A stretch of 64,000 nt of DNA from an uncultured Ruminococcus sp. (GTDB taxonomy: Bacteria; Bacillota; Clostridia; Lachnospirales; Lachnospiraceae). Shown here in pieces: positions 1 through 13,400 of the stretch. The notes below the pieces were generated by a model that did no database searches, was not told the origin of the DNA, and saw nothing but the letters and a program-made list of their open reading frames with translations. How positions within the stretch are numbered: the first letter of the stretch is position 1; each line of letters starts with the position of its first letter. The translations under genes were made by a program, and so were the position numbers. Where the stretch lies: NCBI GenBank assembly GCA_900066355.1, contig FMEL01000004.1, positions 52,501 through 116,500 of the forward strand. The letters are read 5' to 3'.

Positions 1-2368
<2,368 letters not shown>

Positions 2369-2432
2369 AAAGCATGGTTAAGATAATCGATTGCTTAGTC
2401 AACATGTATGTGGTTTTGAAGATACGATAATG

Positions 2433-2465
2433 AAGCCGGAGCGGATAAAATCTGTTCCGGCTTTT
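2433..2465 (+). terminator. Intrinsic terminator after 23S rRNA
   Basis: AAGCCGGA pairs with TCCGGCTT across a short AT-rich loop and is followed by a T-rich stretch. It lies about 65 nt past the 23S 3' end. It probably ends the rRNA operon, since no 5S gene intervenes. The rest of 2369-2501 holds no gene. Confidence 0.6.
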
Positions 2466-2501
2466 ATGTTTTATAAACACAAGCATATAAAGGGTGAACA
2501 C

Positions 2502-4187
2502 ATGGAATTTTATCAGTTAAAAATCACAAGAAAAGGAACAAAACCGCCGATATGGAGACGCTGCCTGATACCGGCAGACACTAACTTTGGAAAAATGGCA
2601 GAAATGCTACAGGACATTCTGGAATATCAGAGTACAGATCTGTATGAAATCGAATTTTTCCAGAAAAAAGTCAGAATTTCCAATCTGACTGCACAGGGAG
2701 CAGATACCGCAAAAGGAAACTATGAATATCTGGAAGCCAAAGATACAAAGACTTCAGAGCTTCTTGACACAGAAGCATGGTTTACTTTCCGCGTAAAAGA
2801 AGCGGATCTTCCGGAGTACCGTGCAGATATTGAGAAAAAAGTTGAAGATGCAGAAATCAAAACAGCTGATGGTGTAAAGAAAGCTTCTGCGCCGATTATT
2901 TTGAAAGAGACAAAATCTCCAAACGATGATTTCTGGTCAAAAGAGTCAGAGGAAATCAATACACTTCTTAATAAAAAGTATGGTGTACTCGGACTTGCAG
3001 ATGTGATCGCAAAGAAAATTACAGAGATGGAGCTGGAATCCGGAGCAGAGCAGCCGGAAGTTTCCTTTACAAGAAATCCGAAAGTAAAAGATTATCTGAA
3101 TTCCTATAATAAAGAAGATCTGGTTGAAAGTGCAAAAGAACTGGAGATCCCGTATGAAGGACTTTCCAAAGAAGAGCTTGTGGAGCAGATTGCTGCGAAA
3201 GTGCTTGATCCGGAAGTGATGAAATCTATTTTTCTGCAGGCAGATGAATGGGAAATAGATGCTTTTGACCATGCATCTACAAGAAAATGTTTCCTTGCAA
3301 CACATAAAGACTGGAAAGAACTGGAATGGTTCAGCAATAAGGGTTACATTGTAGCATACAGTGATAATCATGCAGAAGTTCCGCAGGAAGTTATTGCTGT
3401 TTATAACCAGATCAATACCCCGGAATTACAGGAAAAATGCCGCCAGCTCAGCTGGATGCGTTCCTGCCAGAGCATGATGGGACTGATCTATGCAATCGCA
3501 CCACTCAAGATCGTATACCGCATGTACCGCAAACGCGATGGCTTCAGAGTGAACTATGAAAAGTTCATGGAAATTCTGAATGAGCTGTCTGAAAAAGATG
3601 ATATATGCATCATAAAAGGTGATAAGATGATCTGGAAAGCGGTTCTTCAGGACAACCTTTATGAGAAGATCGAAGAGTTCCAGGGAGACAGAGACTTCTA
3701 TATTCCGACAGTGGAAGAAACTCTGGACTATGCAAAACACGGATATCCTTCACAGGATGTTTCCTACAGAAAACTGGCTTCTTTCCTGAGAGATGAACTT
3801 CATATTTCAGAAGAAAAGATTGAAGAACTTCTTTACATTGTGTATAAAGAATTTTCCATGGATGGAATGCTTTCTGACATCATGGAAGAGTTCAAAAAAC
3901 GTGATATTGTGTTTGATTCTGACCGCCAGATGGAAAGATTCGCGCCGATCATGATGGAAGTAAATAATAACACAAGAATGCTTGATTTCCGCGGATATAC
4001 ACCAAATGAGGTCAGCCGTGCCGAACAGGCTGCTGCCCCGGCACCGGTTGCTCCGGCAATGCCGTCTTTCGTACCGATGGCAAACACTCCGGCAGTAAAT
4101 ATGCAGCCGAAAAAGAAAGTATATCCGAATGATCCATGTCCGTGTGGAAGTGGAAAGAAATACAAGAAATGCTGCGGAAGAAACTGA
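2502..4187 (+). CDS. SEC-C metal-binding domain protein with pRiA4b ORF3-like N-terminus
   Basis: A cytoplasmic protein of 561 aa. The start is ATG 2502, preceded by AAAGGGTG; the frame is open further upstream but has no ribosome site there. The N-terminal ~110 residues (QLKITRKGTKPPIWRR, then LYEIEF) resemble the plasmid pRiA4b ORF-3 / IS1096 passenger fold. A middle helix-rich region contains an SAP/Rho-N-like stretch (YNKEDLVESAKELEI). The last ~20 residues are a SEC-C zinc motif, NDPCPCGSGKKYKKCC, as at the SecA C-terminus. No catalytic residues are recognisable. In known families SEC-C binds zinc and mediates SecB or ribosome contact, but the role here is unknown. It may share a transcript with the phosphatase gene 45 nt downstream. 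Confidence 0.85.
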   Translation: MEFYQLKITRKGTKPPIWRRCLIPADTNFGKMAEMLQDILEYQSTDLYEIEFFQKKVRISNLTAQGADTAKGNYEYLEAKDTKTSELLDTEAWFTFRVKEADLPEYRADIEKKVEDAEIKTADGVKKASAPIILKETKSPNDDFWSKESEEINTLLNKKYGVLGLADVIAKKITEMELESGAEQPEVSFTRNPKVKDYLNSYNKEDLVESAKELEIPYEGLSKEELVEQIAAKVLDPEVMKSIFLQADEWEIDAFDHASTRKCFLATHKDWKELEWFSNKGYIVAYSDNHAEVPQEVIAVYNQINTPELQEKCRQLSWMRSCQSMMGLIYAIAPLKIVYRMYRKRDGFRVNYEKFMEILNELSEKDDICIIKGDKMIWKAVLQDNLYEKIEEFQGDRDFYIPTVEETLDYAKHGYPSQDVSYRKLASFLRDELHISEEKIEELLYIVYKEFSMDGMLSDIMEEFKKRDIVFDSDRQMERFAPIMMEVNNNTRMLDFRGYTPNEVSRAEQAAAPAPVAPAMPSFVPMANTPAVNMQPKKKVYPNDPCPCGSGKKYKKCCGRN

Positions 4188-4232
4188 TATTTAACGACAG
4201 AATAGGGTTTATACAGAAAGGTTGAAACAAAA

Positions 4233-4961
4233 ATGAAATTATTGATCGTGCGTCATGGTGATCCTGATTATTCTATAGATTCACTGACTGAGAAAGGCTG
4301 GAGAGAGGCAGAGCTTTTATCCAAAAAACTTTCAAAACTTGACATCAAAGATTTTTATGTTTCGACTATGGGACGTGCGAAGGATACAGCTTCGTGCACA
4401 TTGAAAAAAATGAACCGCACAGCAACAGAATGCGACTGGCTTCGTGAGTTTGATGTACTGATCCATCGACCGGATGTGCCTGACCGCAGAATCTGTGCAT
4501 GGGACTGGCTGCCGCAGGACTGGACACAGGATGAGCGTTTTTATCAGTATGATCACTGGTTTGAAAATGAAGCCATGCAGGAAGCCAACATGAAATATTA
4601 TTATGATCAGGTAATCGGTGAATTTGATAAAGTTCTTGCAGAGCATGGTTATGTCCGTGACGGACACTACTATAGAGTAGAAAAAGCTAATAATGATACG
4701 CTTGTCTTCTTCTGTCATTTCGGGCTGGGCTGTGTGCTTATAAGTCATCTGCTCAGTATGTCGCCGATGGTACTCTGGCACAATTTGTGCGCAGCTCCGA
4801 GTTCTGTTACTACTCTGACAAGTGAAGAACGACGCAAAGGAATCGCAGGTTTCCGCATGAATTCCTATGGGGACATTTCCCATTTATATGCACATGACGA
4901 ACCACCTGCATTTGCAGCACGTTTCTGCGAATGTTATGACAACGATGAACGACATGATTAA
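4233..4961 (+). CDS. Histidine phosphatase family protein
   Basis: A 242-aa member of the phosphoglycerate-mutase-like superfamily. The N-terminal LLIVRHGDPDY gives the phospho-accepting His8 in an RHG motif, followed by LTEKGWREAELL. The second superfamily histidine is probably in FFCHFGLG. The motif is CHFG rather than the common HGG, so the substrate is probably not 3-phosphoglycerate. An insert rich in Trp and acidic residues (WDWLPQDWTQDERF) lies between the halves. The start is ATG 4233 behind AGAAAGG. No signal peptide is seen. The substrate is unknown; a small phosphorylated metabolite is likely. A short hairpin follows the stop codon. Confidence 0.85.
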   Translation: MKLLIVRHGDPDYSIDSLTEKGWREAELLSKKLSKLDIKDFYVSTMGRAKDTASCTLKKMNRTATECDWLREFDVLIHRPDVPDRRICAWDWLPQDWTQDERFYQYDHWFENEAMQEANMKYYYDQVIGEFDKVLAEHGYVRDGHYYRVEKANNDTLVFFCHFGLGCVLISHLLSMSPMVLWHNLCAAPSSVTTLTSEERRKGIAGFRMNSYGDISHLYAHDEPPAFAARFCECYDNDERHD

Positions 4962-4970
4962 ATAACAAAG

Positions 4971-4994
4971 ACTATCCTTTCGGATAGTTCCATC
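4971..4994 (+). terminator. Hairpin after histidine phosphatase gene
   Basis: ACTATCC-TTTC-GGATAGT is a perfect 7-bp stem 10 nt after the stop codon. The following tract (TTCC) is only weakly T-rich, so it may be a weak terminator. Confidence 0.4.
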
Positions 4995-5007
4995 TGTAAT
5001 CCTCTTT

Positions 5008-5016
5008 TGATACAAT
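5008..5016 (+). promoter_or_regulatory. Candidate extended -10 promoter for the giant secreted-protein genes
   Basis: TG-A-TACAAT fits an extended -10 element 61 nt upstream of the ATG at 5078. No good -35 is present at the expected distance. The same TGATACAAT string recurs at 20937. Confidence 0.35.
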
Positions 5017-5062
5017 TATTTTATGTTAATTCGATTACATAAGATAAATTGTGCGAATCAAA

Positions 5063-5191
5063 GGAGGATTATTTTTTATGAAGAGAAGGACACTGGCTTT
5101 AATACTGGCAGCGGCTCTGACAGTAACCAGCGTGGAAGGAACAGCGGTTATGGCAAGTGCAGCCGAGTTCACATCGGAGGTTGTGGAAGAA
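5063..5191 (+). repeat. 5' direct repeat shared by the two giant secreted-protein genes (copy 1)
   Basis: From the ribosome binding site through the signal peptide, this 129-nt stretch matches 10346-10474. I count three mismatches, at the RBS spacer, an Ala codon and a Val/Ala codon. The two genes diverge immediately after it. Confidence 0.9.
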
Positions 5192-8100
5192 ACAGAGGCA
5201 GAATTGGAGACTGCGCCGGAAGATAGTGCAGATGTAGCAGTTTTGTCGGATCAGGGGGATTCATCTGAGTCGGATGAGATTGAAATTTCTGACAGTGAAT
5301 CACAGGATAGCGATAGTGCAGAAGAGCAGATTGATATATTCGAAGAGACGCAGGACGATACGGATGAAGAGGGAATAGAGATCACCGATGAAGAAGCGTT
5401 GACAGATGAGGAATCGAATATTGAAGTTTTCTCTGAAGAAGATGAAAGCACACCGAAACTGACTGGTATGGAAGTAAAGGGAATAAATGAGAATACTATG
5501 TGTGATGGTGTGGCAGGGATAGACTATTATGTTGCAGTTCAGATTACGTTAAAATTTGATGATAACACGACTTCAGAGTTCATTTTTCCATTAGGTGAAA
5601 AATCATATTGCGATGCTGAAAAGACAAAAGGATATACGATAAGGGCATCGCTGAGAAGAGGACCTGCAGGTGAAGATTTAATGGGACAGAAATTGCCGAA
5701 GGGAAATTACTATCTGTATTTTAAATGTGATGAAGATGAAACTATAAGCGCAAATATTATGGCATATATAAATAATCTTGAAGACGTTGGAGTGTGCCAG
5801 AGTGAAATTACGACAGGAGAAACCCCAGTGATTTCGTTCAGAAATGCATACAGATATTATAAATTTTTGCCGCAAAGAGACGGTATTTACATGGGCAGCA
5901 CAAGTTCAGCCTATTGCATTCCATGGGTTGAAGATAAATCTGCGGGTGAAAGCACACCTTATAAAATCTATAAAAAACTTGAGGGCAGCAAGTGGGAGCT
6001 GCAAGCAAATGAACCGGTTTATTTTCAGGTATATGGCGGATATAAGGATGACCCTTCACATGAAACGGCAACTATTACTTTAAGCGAAGTGCCACAGCTT
6101 GAAAGTATCAGCACCACACAGTCAGAAGTTACTTTGCTTGAGAATTACGAAACTTGGTATGGTGAAGCAATTTCGCGCCTTCTGCGCTTTAACTATACGA
6201 ATCAGGAAACTGAGGATTTTGACGTAAAATTTGGTTATGCAATGTACAGAGATCCTGATGGAAATACAGTAATGTCAGATCTTGTTTATGCAGATGGTGA
6301 AAATAAGGGAAAGTCGTTTGACTGGAACAATGCATATTTCAGTGGATGTAATTATGTGCCGAAAGGCTCTTATAAGTATATTTTTACATTAGAAAAAGAT
6401 GGTCAGAAACTTATGCAAGTGGAGGTTCCAATAAAAGTAGAATCTCTGGCAGACCGTTATGTTCAGCTGAATAGCATCAAAGAAGGAACACAGGAAATAG
6501 ATATAACCAACAGACAGTTTTATAAATTTGAACCGGAAGTAAACGGAGACTATATGATCAGCGCAGAAACAGGGCTGTCGTATTCAGTAATAGAAGTGAA
6601 GAAAGGCGGGACAACTGAGCGGCTGAATGAAATTAACGGAAGGGTTTTGTACAAACTTGAACAGGGTCATAAATATATCATTGATATTTATAATCATACG
6701 ACAGATACCACCAGTACGAACCTGACTCTGAAACGACTGGCGAAAACGGAGTCTGTGGAAATTATATCTTATATGCCGCAGGAAATTAAGTGTATAGAGG
6801 GGCAGAAACCTAAATTCAATTTTATAAAAGTACGTATTAATACAGAAAAAGGATCTGAGGTTAGAAAACTGAATTACGGTGGTATTCCCGGAGTGGAAAC
6901 AGATTCATATGGAAAGACTCTGAAATATTCCTTATATAAAAAAGAAAATGATCAGTATACGGAAGTATACGATCCGGAAGCAGGAGAATATGTATACAGA
7001 GTATTTTATGATGGCATAGAAGCGACGACTTCTATTCCGGTACATATTGCTTCTTTTGAAGAAGTGGCTCCGCAGGATAGCTTAGAAGAAGGCGAGAGCA
7101 AGACACTTTCAGCGAAAGACAATCAGATTTCTGCAAGGTATCTGGCTAATTTCACAGGCAGACACCGGTTTGAATTTAATAAGAAGGTAAATGTGTATTG
7201 TGTTGGGGATACAGGTACATCAAAGACCTATTCAAACGTTTCGGAATTTTGCGAAAAACTTGTAAGAGGAAACGCGTACTATCTGTACATTACATCAGAC
7301 ACAGGACTTGAAGATCTTCAGGTCAAAGTTACGGAATTGCAGAAACCGGTGAAGCTGGAAATACTTGCAGATAAGAACGAATACATTGCGGGCATAGATG
7401 ATCTGTCGAATATCAATCTTCGAACCAGAGTGACATACAGTGATGGTTCTGAGCAGGTAATAGGAAGGAATGATCCGGTATACGGAGGTAAGCTGTCATA
7501 CAGAGCCAGTACAGACGATGGAAAAACAGCGGAAGACTACAGTCTACTGACAGAAGGAGAATGGAACTGTGTACCGTATATTTACGGACAGGGGAATGAA
7601 ATCTCACTGAGTGGAACTGAGATAATAGGTACAACAATTAAGGTAACGATGCCGAATGCAGAGAATCTTGAGGAGCTTGAAGAGGGTGCTTCAAAGCCTG
7701 TCGAACCTGTAAAACGTAAATTTTATAAATTTATACCGAAAACAAGTGCCGGTTATGAAGTGAAGGTTTCTGACGGAGCGACTGTAAATGTGTATTCAGT
7801 TTATGATGGCAGCTTATCAAATCATGGAAGTATGCCGAATCTGACTACGGGTGTAACATATTTTGTCATGGTTTCCACACCGTATTCTGTAGATTTGCAG
7901 ATCAAGAAAAGAGAGAATGCAGAAGATGATGGATATGTGATGGATGAAAAGTATGATCAGACATTTAACCTCAATGACATGCATAGGGAGGAACCGCTTT
8001 ATTTTATATTTAAACCGACTGAAACAGGGTATTATAAGTTCTGGACAGAAGGTAATGTATATCCATATGTTGCACTTTATGAAGAAGATGAGGAGATTAG

Positions 8101-10339
8101 AGAGGTTTATCCTTATGCGGCGGATAATGTCGTCCTGACAGCAAAACTGGAAAAAGGAAAAACTTATGGATATTTAGTGATCTGGGATCCATATGAGGGG
8201 TCAAATCTTACCGTACATTTTGCAAAGACAGAACATCAGAGCATCAAGAGTCTGGAACTGGTTCTGAAAAAAGGTGCGACAGAGGATGCAATGACGGTTA
8301 TGAACGGAGTACTGGATGTATATGATCTTCGGATTAATTATGCAGATCATTCCACTCTGGTTGAAGCTGCATCGGAATTCAGATCCTGGGGTTCATATGA
8401 CTGTGAAGGAAGCGATGAATATGGCAATAAGTGGAAGATATTTGTAGATAACAGCGAAGCAGTGCTGGATGCAAAAGACACAAAGTACGAGATAAAACTG
8501 ACATATTATGATCCTGAAAAGGAAAACACAGATCAGAATACGGTTTGGATTCCGGTCAAAGGAATCGAGGGCATGAAGGCTATTGAAAATGGCACTTCTG
8601 TAAAACCATTCCAGAATAGTGGTGTAGATGCATATTTTACCTTTACACCATCTGAGTCAGGCGAATACATTATGCAGTTTGAGACAGAAGATGGAGAAGC
8701 GATACCATATGCTTATGCCTGCAGTTATAATGTGCGATATAGTGACTCTCAGTATATAGAAGTAAATAGTGTACCTGCAGAGACACTTGCCGAAAAAAGT
8801 GTCTCTGCAATGCTTACCGGTGGTGAGACATATCTTGTCAGAGTCGGCAGAAGGAACATGGACTGTAACGGAAGCACCTCCTTCAAAATCGAAAAGGCAA
8901 AAACAGTAAAAAGTGTAGAAATCAAGAAAAAACCGGATCAGAATACGGTGTATAACACAGATGGTAATATAGAGGCTTCTCTGGAAGGACTGATTCTGAC
9001 AGTTTACTACAAAGACGGAACTAAGGAAGATGTTGCTTATGGCGAAAATGATGCAGCAGGATATGGTATAACCGTAGAAGATAGGTATTGGAAAGATGCA
9101 GATACCTACACAGTCACTGTATCACTTCGAAAGTATTATCTTCAGGTAGATTATAAGAGAGTAGATATTCCGGATGAGATACAGACAGTGAATACAGGTA
9201 TCAGTACAAAGCTTCCTGCATCTGATCAGGTGGTTGTTCCGGTAATGTTTACCCCGAAAAAAACAGGTTATTATTTTGTTGATGTGGAAAATGGTTCTGT
9301 AAGCAGTGTACAAAAACTGGCAGCACAGGAGTCAGCGCAGGCCCGGATGCGTGGAACAGGAACTTCTTCGAATGCCGGAGATACGCAGTATTTTGAGGCA
9401 GATACTAGTTATATGATCTACATTTATACAAATAAAAAAGAATCTACGGTGACCATTCGGGAAGGTGCATGCAAATGGGAAACAATTGCAGGAACCATTG
9501 TTAAAGCATCCTGTACAACCGGTGCATCCTGCAAACAGGAATGCAAAGTTCATAACCATACACGTGTGGTTGAAGGTGATAAAGCAGCCGGTCACGGTTA
9601 CAGTTCATGGAAAGTAACGAGGGAAGCTGACTGTACGAGAGCCGGTGAGAAACAGAGAAGATGTGTTTATTGTGGTCATGTAGAGAAGGTACAGACGGAA
9701 CCGGCTAAAGGACATAAATATAGTGACTGGAAAACGACAAAAGAAGCTACTGTCCTTGATATGGGACAGCAGGAACGTATCTGCAGCGTATGCAATGAAA
9801 AAGAAACAAAATCTATTGCGAAGCTGAAAGCAACGATCAGCTTGAATGTATCAGGCACGATCCCGCTTAAGACGAAACAGACCTTTACACCAAAAGTTAC
9901 GATGGGAAAAGGCGACAAAGTTGTCTCCTGGAAATCCAGCAACAAAAAAGTTGTTTCCGTTGGCAGGAACGGTAAAATAAAAGGTCTGAAAGCAGGCAAA
10001 ACCGCAACGATCACGGTACAGCTTGCGAGCGGACTGAAAAAGAGCTTCAAGGTAAAAGTTCAGAAGAAAAATGTTGCAACTAAATCTCTGAAGGTGGTGA
10101 ATGTATCCACCGGAAAGAAAATTTCTTCGAAAGTAAGCCTGAAACGCAAACAGACACTGAAACTTGCAACGACGGTTTCACCGATCACAAGCAAAGAGAA
10201 AGTGAAATACTCTTCCTCCAATAAGAAGGTGGTAAGTGTATCTTCCAAAGGTGTGATCAAAGCAAAGAAGAAAGGTAAAGCAACGATTACCGTGAAATCC
10301 GGCAAAAAGACTTACAGGATCAAAGTAACAGTCAAATAA
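5078..10339 (+). CDS. Giant secreted surface protein with PPC-like repeats and C-terminal Big_2 domains, paralog 1
   Basis: A 1753-aa protein. The start is ATG 5078, 10 nt after AGGAGG; an open GTG 27 nt upstream lacks a site. The N-terminus (MKRRTLALILAAALTVTSV, cleavage near ASAA) is a signal peptide. Residues ~30-125 form an extremely acidic Asp/Glu/Ser linker. The body has about seven beta-sandwich repeats marked by Y-x-F-x-P-x-x-x-G-x-Y (for example YFTFTPSESGEYIMQF), reminiscent of pre-peptidase C-terminal domains. Next come two Cys modules (CKQECKVHNH; CVYCGHVEK and ICSVCNEKE, each near a GH-x-Y/S-x-W). Two Big_2-like Ig domains end the protein (VSWKSSNKKVVSV; KYSSSNKKVVSV). No LPxTG, SLH or transmembrane anchor is seen, so attachment is unexplained. 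An adhesive or cell-envelope role is inferred only. Confidence 0.85.
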   Translation: MKRRTLALILAAALTVTSVEGTAVMASAAEFTSEVVEETEAELETAPEDSADVAVLSDQGDSSESDEIEISDSESQDSDSAEEQIDIFEETQDDTDEEGIEITDEEALTDEESNIEVFSEEDESTPKLTGMEVKGINENTMCDGVAGIDYYVAVQITLKFDDNTTSEFIFPLGEKSYCDAEKTKGYTIRASLRRGPAGEDLMGQKLPKGNYYLYFKCDEDETISANIMAYINNLEDVGVCQSEITTGETPVISFRNAYRYYKFLPQRDGIYMGSTSSAYCIPWVEDKSAGESTPYKIYKKLEGSKWELQANEPVYFQVYGGYKDDPSHETATITLSEVPQLESISTTQSEVTLLENYETWYGEAISRLLRFNYTNQETEDFDVKFGYAMYRDPDGNTVMSDLVYADGENKGKSFDWNNAYFSGCNYVPKGSYKYIFTLEKDGQKLMQVEVPIKVESLADRYVQLNSIKEGTQEIDITNRQFYKFEPEVNGDYMISAETGLSYSVIEVKKGGTTERLNEINGRVLYKLEQGHKYIIDIYNHTTDTTSTNLTLKRLAKTESVEIISYMPQEIKCIEGQKPKFNFIKVRINTEKGSEVRKLNYGGIPGVETDSYGKTLKYSLYKKENDQYTEVYDPEAGEYVYRVFYDGIEATTSIPVHIASFEEVAPQDSLEEGESKTLSAKDNQISARYLANFTGRHRFEFNKKVNVYCVGDTGTSKTYSNVSEFCEKLVRGNAYYLYITSDTGLEDLQVKVTELQKPVKLEILADKNEYIAGIDDLSNINLRTRVTYSDGSEQVIGRNDPVYGGKLSYRASTDDGKTAEDYSLLTEGEWNCVPYIYGQGNEISLSGTEIIGTTIKVTMPNAENLEELEEGASKPVEPVKRKFYKFIPKTSAGYEVKVSDGATVNVYSVYDGSLSNHGSMPNLTTGVTYFVMVSTPYSVDLQIKKRENAEDDGYVMDEKYDQTFNLNDMHREEPLYFIFKPTETGYYKFWTEGNVYPYVALYEEDEEIREVYPYAADNVVLTAKLEKGKTYGYLVIWDPYEGSNLTVHFAKTEHQSIKSLELVLKKGATEDAMTVMNGVLDVYDLRINYADHSTLVEAASEFRSWGSYDCEGSDEYGNKWKIFVDNSEAVLDAKDTKYEIKLTYYDPEKENTDQNTVWIPVKGIEGMKAIENGTSVKPFQNSGVDAYFTFTPSESGEYIMQFETEDGEAIPYAYACSYNVRYSDSQYIEVNSVPAETLAEKSVSAMLTGGETYLVRVGRRNMDCNGSTSFKIEKAKTVKSVEIKKKPDQNTVYNTDGNIEASLEGLILTVYYKDGTKEDVAYGENDAAGYGITVEDRYWKDADTYTVTVSLRKYYLQVDYKRVDIPDEIQTVNTGISTKLPASDQVVVPVMFTPKKTGYYFVDVENGSVSSVQKLAAQESAQARMRGTGTSSNAGDTQYFEADTSYMIYIYTNKKESTVTIREGACKWETIAGTIVKASCTTGASCKQECKVHNHTRVVEGDKAAGHGYSSWKVTREADCTRAGEKQRRCVYCGHVEKVQTEPAKGHKYSDWKTTKEATVLDMGQQERICSVCNEKETKSIAKLKATISLNVSGTIPLKTKQTFTPKVTMGKGDKVVSWKSSNKKVVSVGRNGKIKGLKAGKTATITVQLASGLKKSFKVKVQKKNVATKSLKVVNVSTGKKISSKVSLKRKQTLKLATTVSPITSKEKVKYSSSNKKVVSVSSKGVIKAKKKGKATITVKSGKKTYRIKVTVK
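9830..10339 (+). repeat. 3' direct repeat encoding Big_2 domains (copy 1)
   Basis: The last ~510 nt match 14594-15103 in the paralog with about 30 differences by eye. One ~90-nt run, about 10026-10119, is identical. The mid-gene regions are far more diverged, which suggests recent exchange or strong constraint at the ends. Confidence 0.85.
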
Positions 10340-10345
10340 AAACAG

Positions 10346-10474
10346 GGAGGATTAGTTTTTATGAAGAGAAGGACACTGGCTTTAATACTGGCAGCGGCTC
10401 TGACAGTAACCAGCGTGGAAGGAACGGCGGTTATGGCAAGTGCAGCCGAGTTCACATCGGAGGCTGTGGAAGAA
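10346..10474 (+). repeat. 5' direct repeat shared by the two giant secreted-protein genes (copy 2)
   Basis: Second copy of the RBS plus signal-peptide segment at 5063-5191. It begins 7 nt after the stop codon of the first gene. Confidence 0.9.
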
Positions 10475-13400
10475 GAAAATACCGGACAGGAATCAGAGAC
10501 GGATACATTTTCTTCAGATTTTGCTGAGCAGGAAGGTGAAATCGCATCAGAAGAAATTGGAATTACGGATGAAGAAACACAGGAAGAAGAGGCCGCAGAC
10601 AATGAAATCAGTATTCTTGATGAAGCTGATGACGGTGAGGATGAAGAAAAAATAGAAATTACAGATGGCGAAGAGCCTGAGGTTACAGATAATGAAGAGG
10701 CTGCATTTACAGATGGGGAAAGTGAAGAAGCAGGTATTGAAGTCTTCGCAGGTGATGAAGAGGCTGCACCGACACTGACTGGTATTGAAGTCTTGAACTC
10801 AGAAATCTCATTGTATGAAGAGCGCCAATCATATGAAAACTACATAATTGAAGATATTTTGACACTCAAATATTCTGATGGAACGGAAAGCAAACCAGGC
10901 AAGGTATATTTAGGTGATACGCTTGTCAGGGACAAAGACTGGAATATAGTAAAAGGGATAACAGCAAAACTTGTTTATGCAGATTCGGATAAAGCAGAAG
11001 CACCTGTTGTGTGGTCAGAAAAAAACAATGCTCAATATCTTCAGCCGGGTTCCTATAAGTACATTTTCACATGGACACCGGAAGATGAGACGCAAAAACC
11101 GGTATCAGTGGAAACCAGGATAAATGTCATTGCTTTTGCAGATGTTTTTGGGCAGCTTCCGAAACTGAAAGAAGGAAGACAGAAAGTCGTATCCAACGAT
11201 GAATTGTTCTATAGTTTTGTACCGGAAGTAAGCGGAACATATCAATTTAATGCAAATAGATATTTTCATTATATTATCACCGAATTAGAAGAGGATGGAA
11301 AACTTTCCAAAGACGATAAGATACTGCATGGAGATAGCGTATCTGTTGAGCTTAAAGTCGGAAAGAAATATGTTGTTTGCATATACGGTGAAACCGGTTC
11401 GAGAGGTGAGAGTCTCACGATTGACCGTGTACCGGTAGTAAAATCTGTAGAAATTGTATCATGGAGTCCTGAAAATCTTACCTTTACAGAGGGAGACAGT
11501 GTTTCATTTCACAGTATAAATGTTCGCCTTAAGACAGATAAAGGGTCGGAAATAGTAAGACTTTACGGGTATAATCGTCTTTACGGATATACAAAAGATG
11601 CGTATGGAAATACGGTGGGATATGCTCTGTACAAAATTGAAAATAATGATTTTGTCGGACTGGATTTTGCAAATATGGATTCACTTCCGGCAGGAGAATA
11701 TGCGTTCAGAGTATATTACAATAATGGAAATATGACGCCGGGAAAAGAACCGGATTTTATTGCAGAGAATTATGTACCGGTCCATATTAAATCTGTACAG
11801 GATCAGACAAAAGACAGTGTGCTGAATACAGAGAATGACCTCACCGTTAAGGTGGAAAATTCCCGTGCAGTTTACAGTTTTACTCCAAAGGAGACGGGAA
11901 GATATGAGCTGAGTACCAGCACATTTGTGGAAGGTGTTCTTAAAGATGGTGACGGTAAAGAAATTGAGAAGCAGAACAGGCATGAAAGAAGTATGTATGT
12001 CAGTCTGGCGAAAGATACGACATACTATATGTATATGAAGGTTCCGTCTTCTTTATGCACACAGATTCAGGTGAGCGCAGAAAAACTTGCACTGCCGGTA
12101 GAAATAACGGTCTCTCTTAAGAAGACTTCTTATGCAGCAGAACTTACACAGATGTGGGAAGTGCAGCCGAAATTTACAATAAAATATGATGACGAAACAA
12201 GCGAAACTGCTACGGAGGATTCTATTGTTTCCGGCTGGGGGCTGGGTTATTATCTTGGAAACTCTCAGGGTGATGCAATATACAGTCGTATGGACTACAT
12301 CCCGGCAGGAACATGGATCTGTGCTCCGGAGTTATATACCAATGAGCGGGATGAGGAGATTCTGAAAGATGTTCTGCAAGTGAACACATATGGTCCGGAA
12401 ATCACAGCAGAATCTCAGAAAATTGACATATCCAAACTGGAGGAAATTAAAGAGAATGTCCCGGTGTCGGTACCGGAAACAAAACAAACATTTTACAAAG
12501 TGGTTGCAGATGCAGATCAGTCTTACAAACTGGAAATGCCGGACGGTGTAACGGCAAAGTTCTATGAGTGGAATGAGACGGAAGGCCTGAAAACCATAAA
12601 TAGAGATAGTGTTCATATTGGAACAAAAACAACGTATCTGATCGGTGTTACTGCTTATCGTCAGTCCGAGATTACTTTGAAGAAGACCAGCGGCGGAGTG
12701 TCGGGACCGCAGAATTTTGAGGGAACTTATCCGCTGGAAGATGGATTCCGTCAGACAATTCAGATGCCGGAAGACAAAGCTTCACCGGCAACGCTGAAAT
12801 TTACATTTACTCCGGATGAAGATGCTTCTTACTGCTTCCAGATAGAAAGCAATCTGAAAACACGTGTGCTGCTTTATGAGGGAGAGAGAGACATATACGG
12901 AAAAAATTCAGATGGTGATCTGAAAGTCTCTTATTATCTGAATAAGGGAAAAACCTATACATATCAAATGGTTTGTAATGAGATGAAAGCTTTTGACAAG
13001 GTTACGGTTTCCTTCAAAAAGGCTGGTGAATATAAGTCGATCAAAGAGATGACATACAGTCTGAAAGACGGAATGAAAGCAACAGACCTGAATGTCCTGA
13101 CAGACTTTTTTGATGTTTATGATGTACAGATCCATTATACAGATGACAGTGTTTTGATGCTGGAATACAACTGGGACGGATACGCAGGGACAGATGCTTA
13201 CGGAAATTTCCTGATGTGTGAATGGGATACGAATATCGAGAATATAGAAGCAGCAAAGACAGAGTGTGATATTTCGATAGAATACCGTAATGCAGAGGAT
13301 GAAAAGTGGACAGAAAAAACGGTTACAGTTCCAATGAGCGGACTTGCCGGAATGCAAAACCTGAAGACAGGAGATTCTGTATATCCGTTCAGAAACCAGG

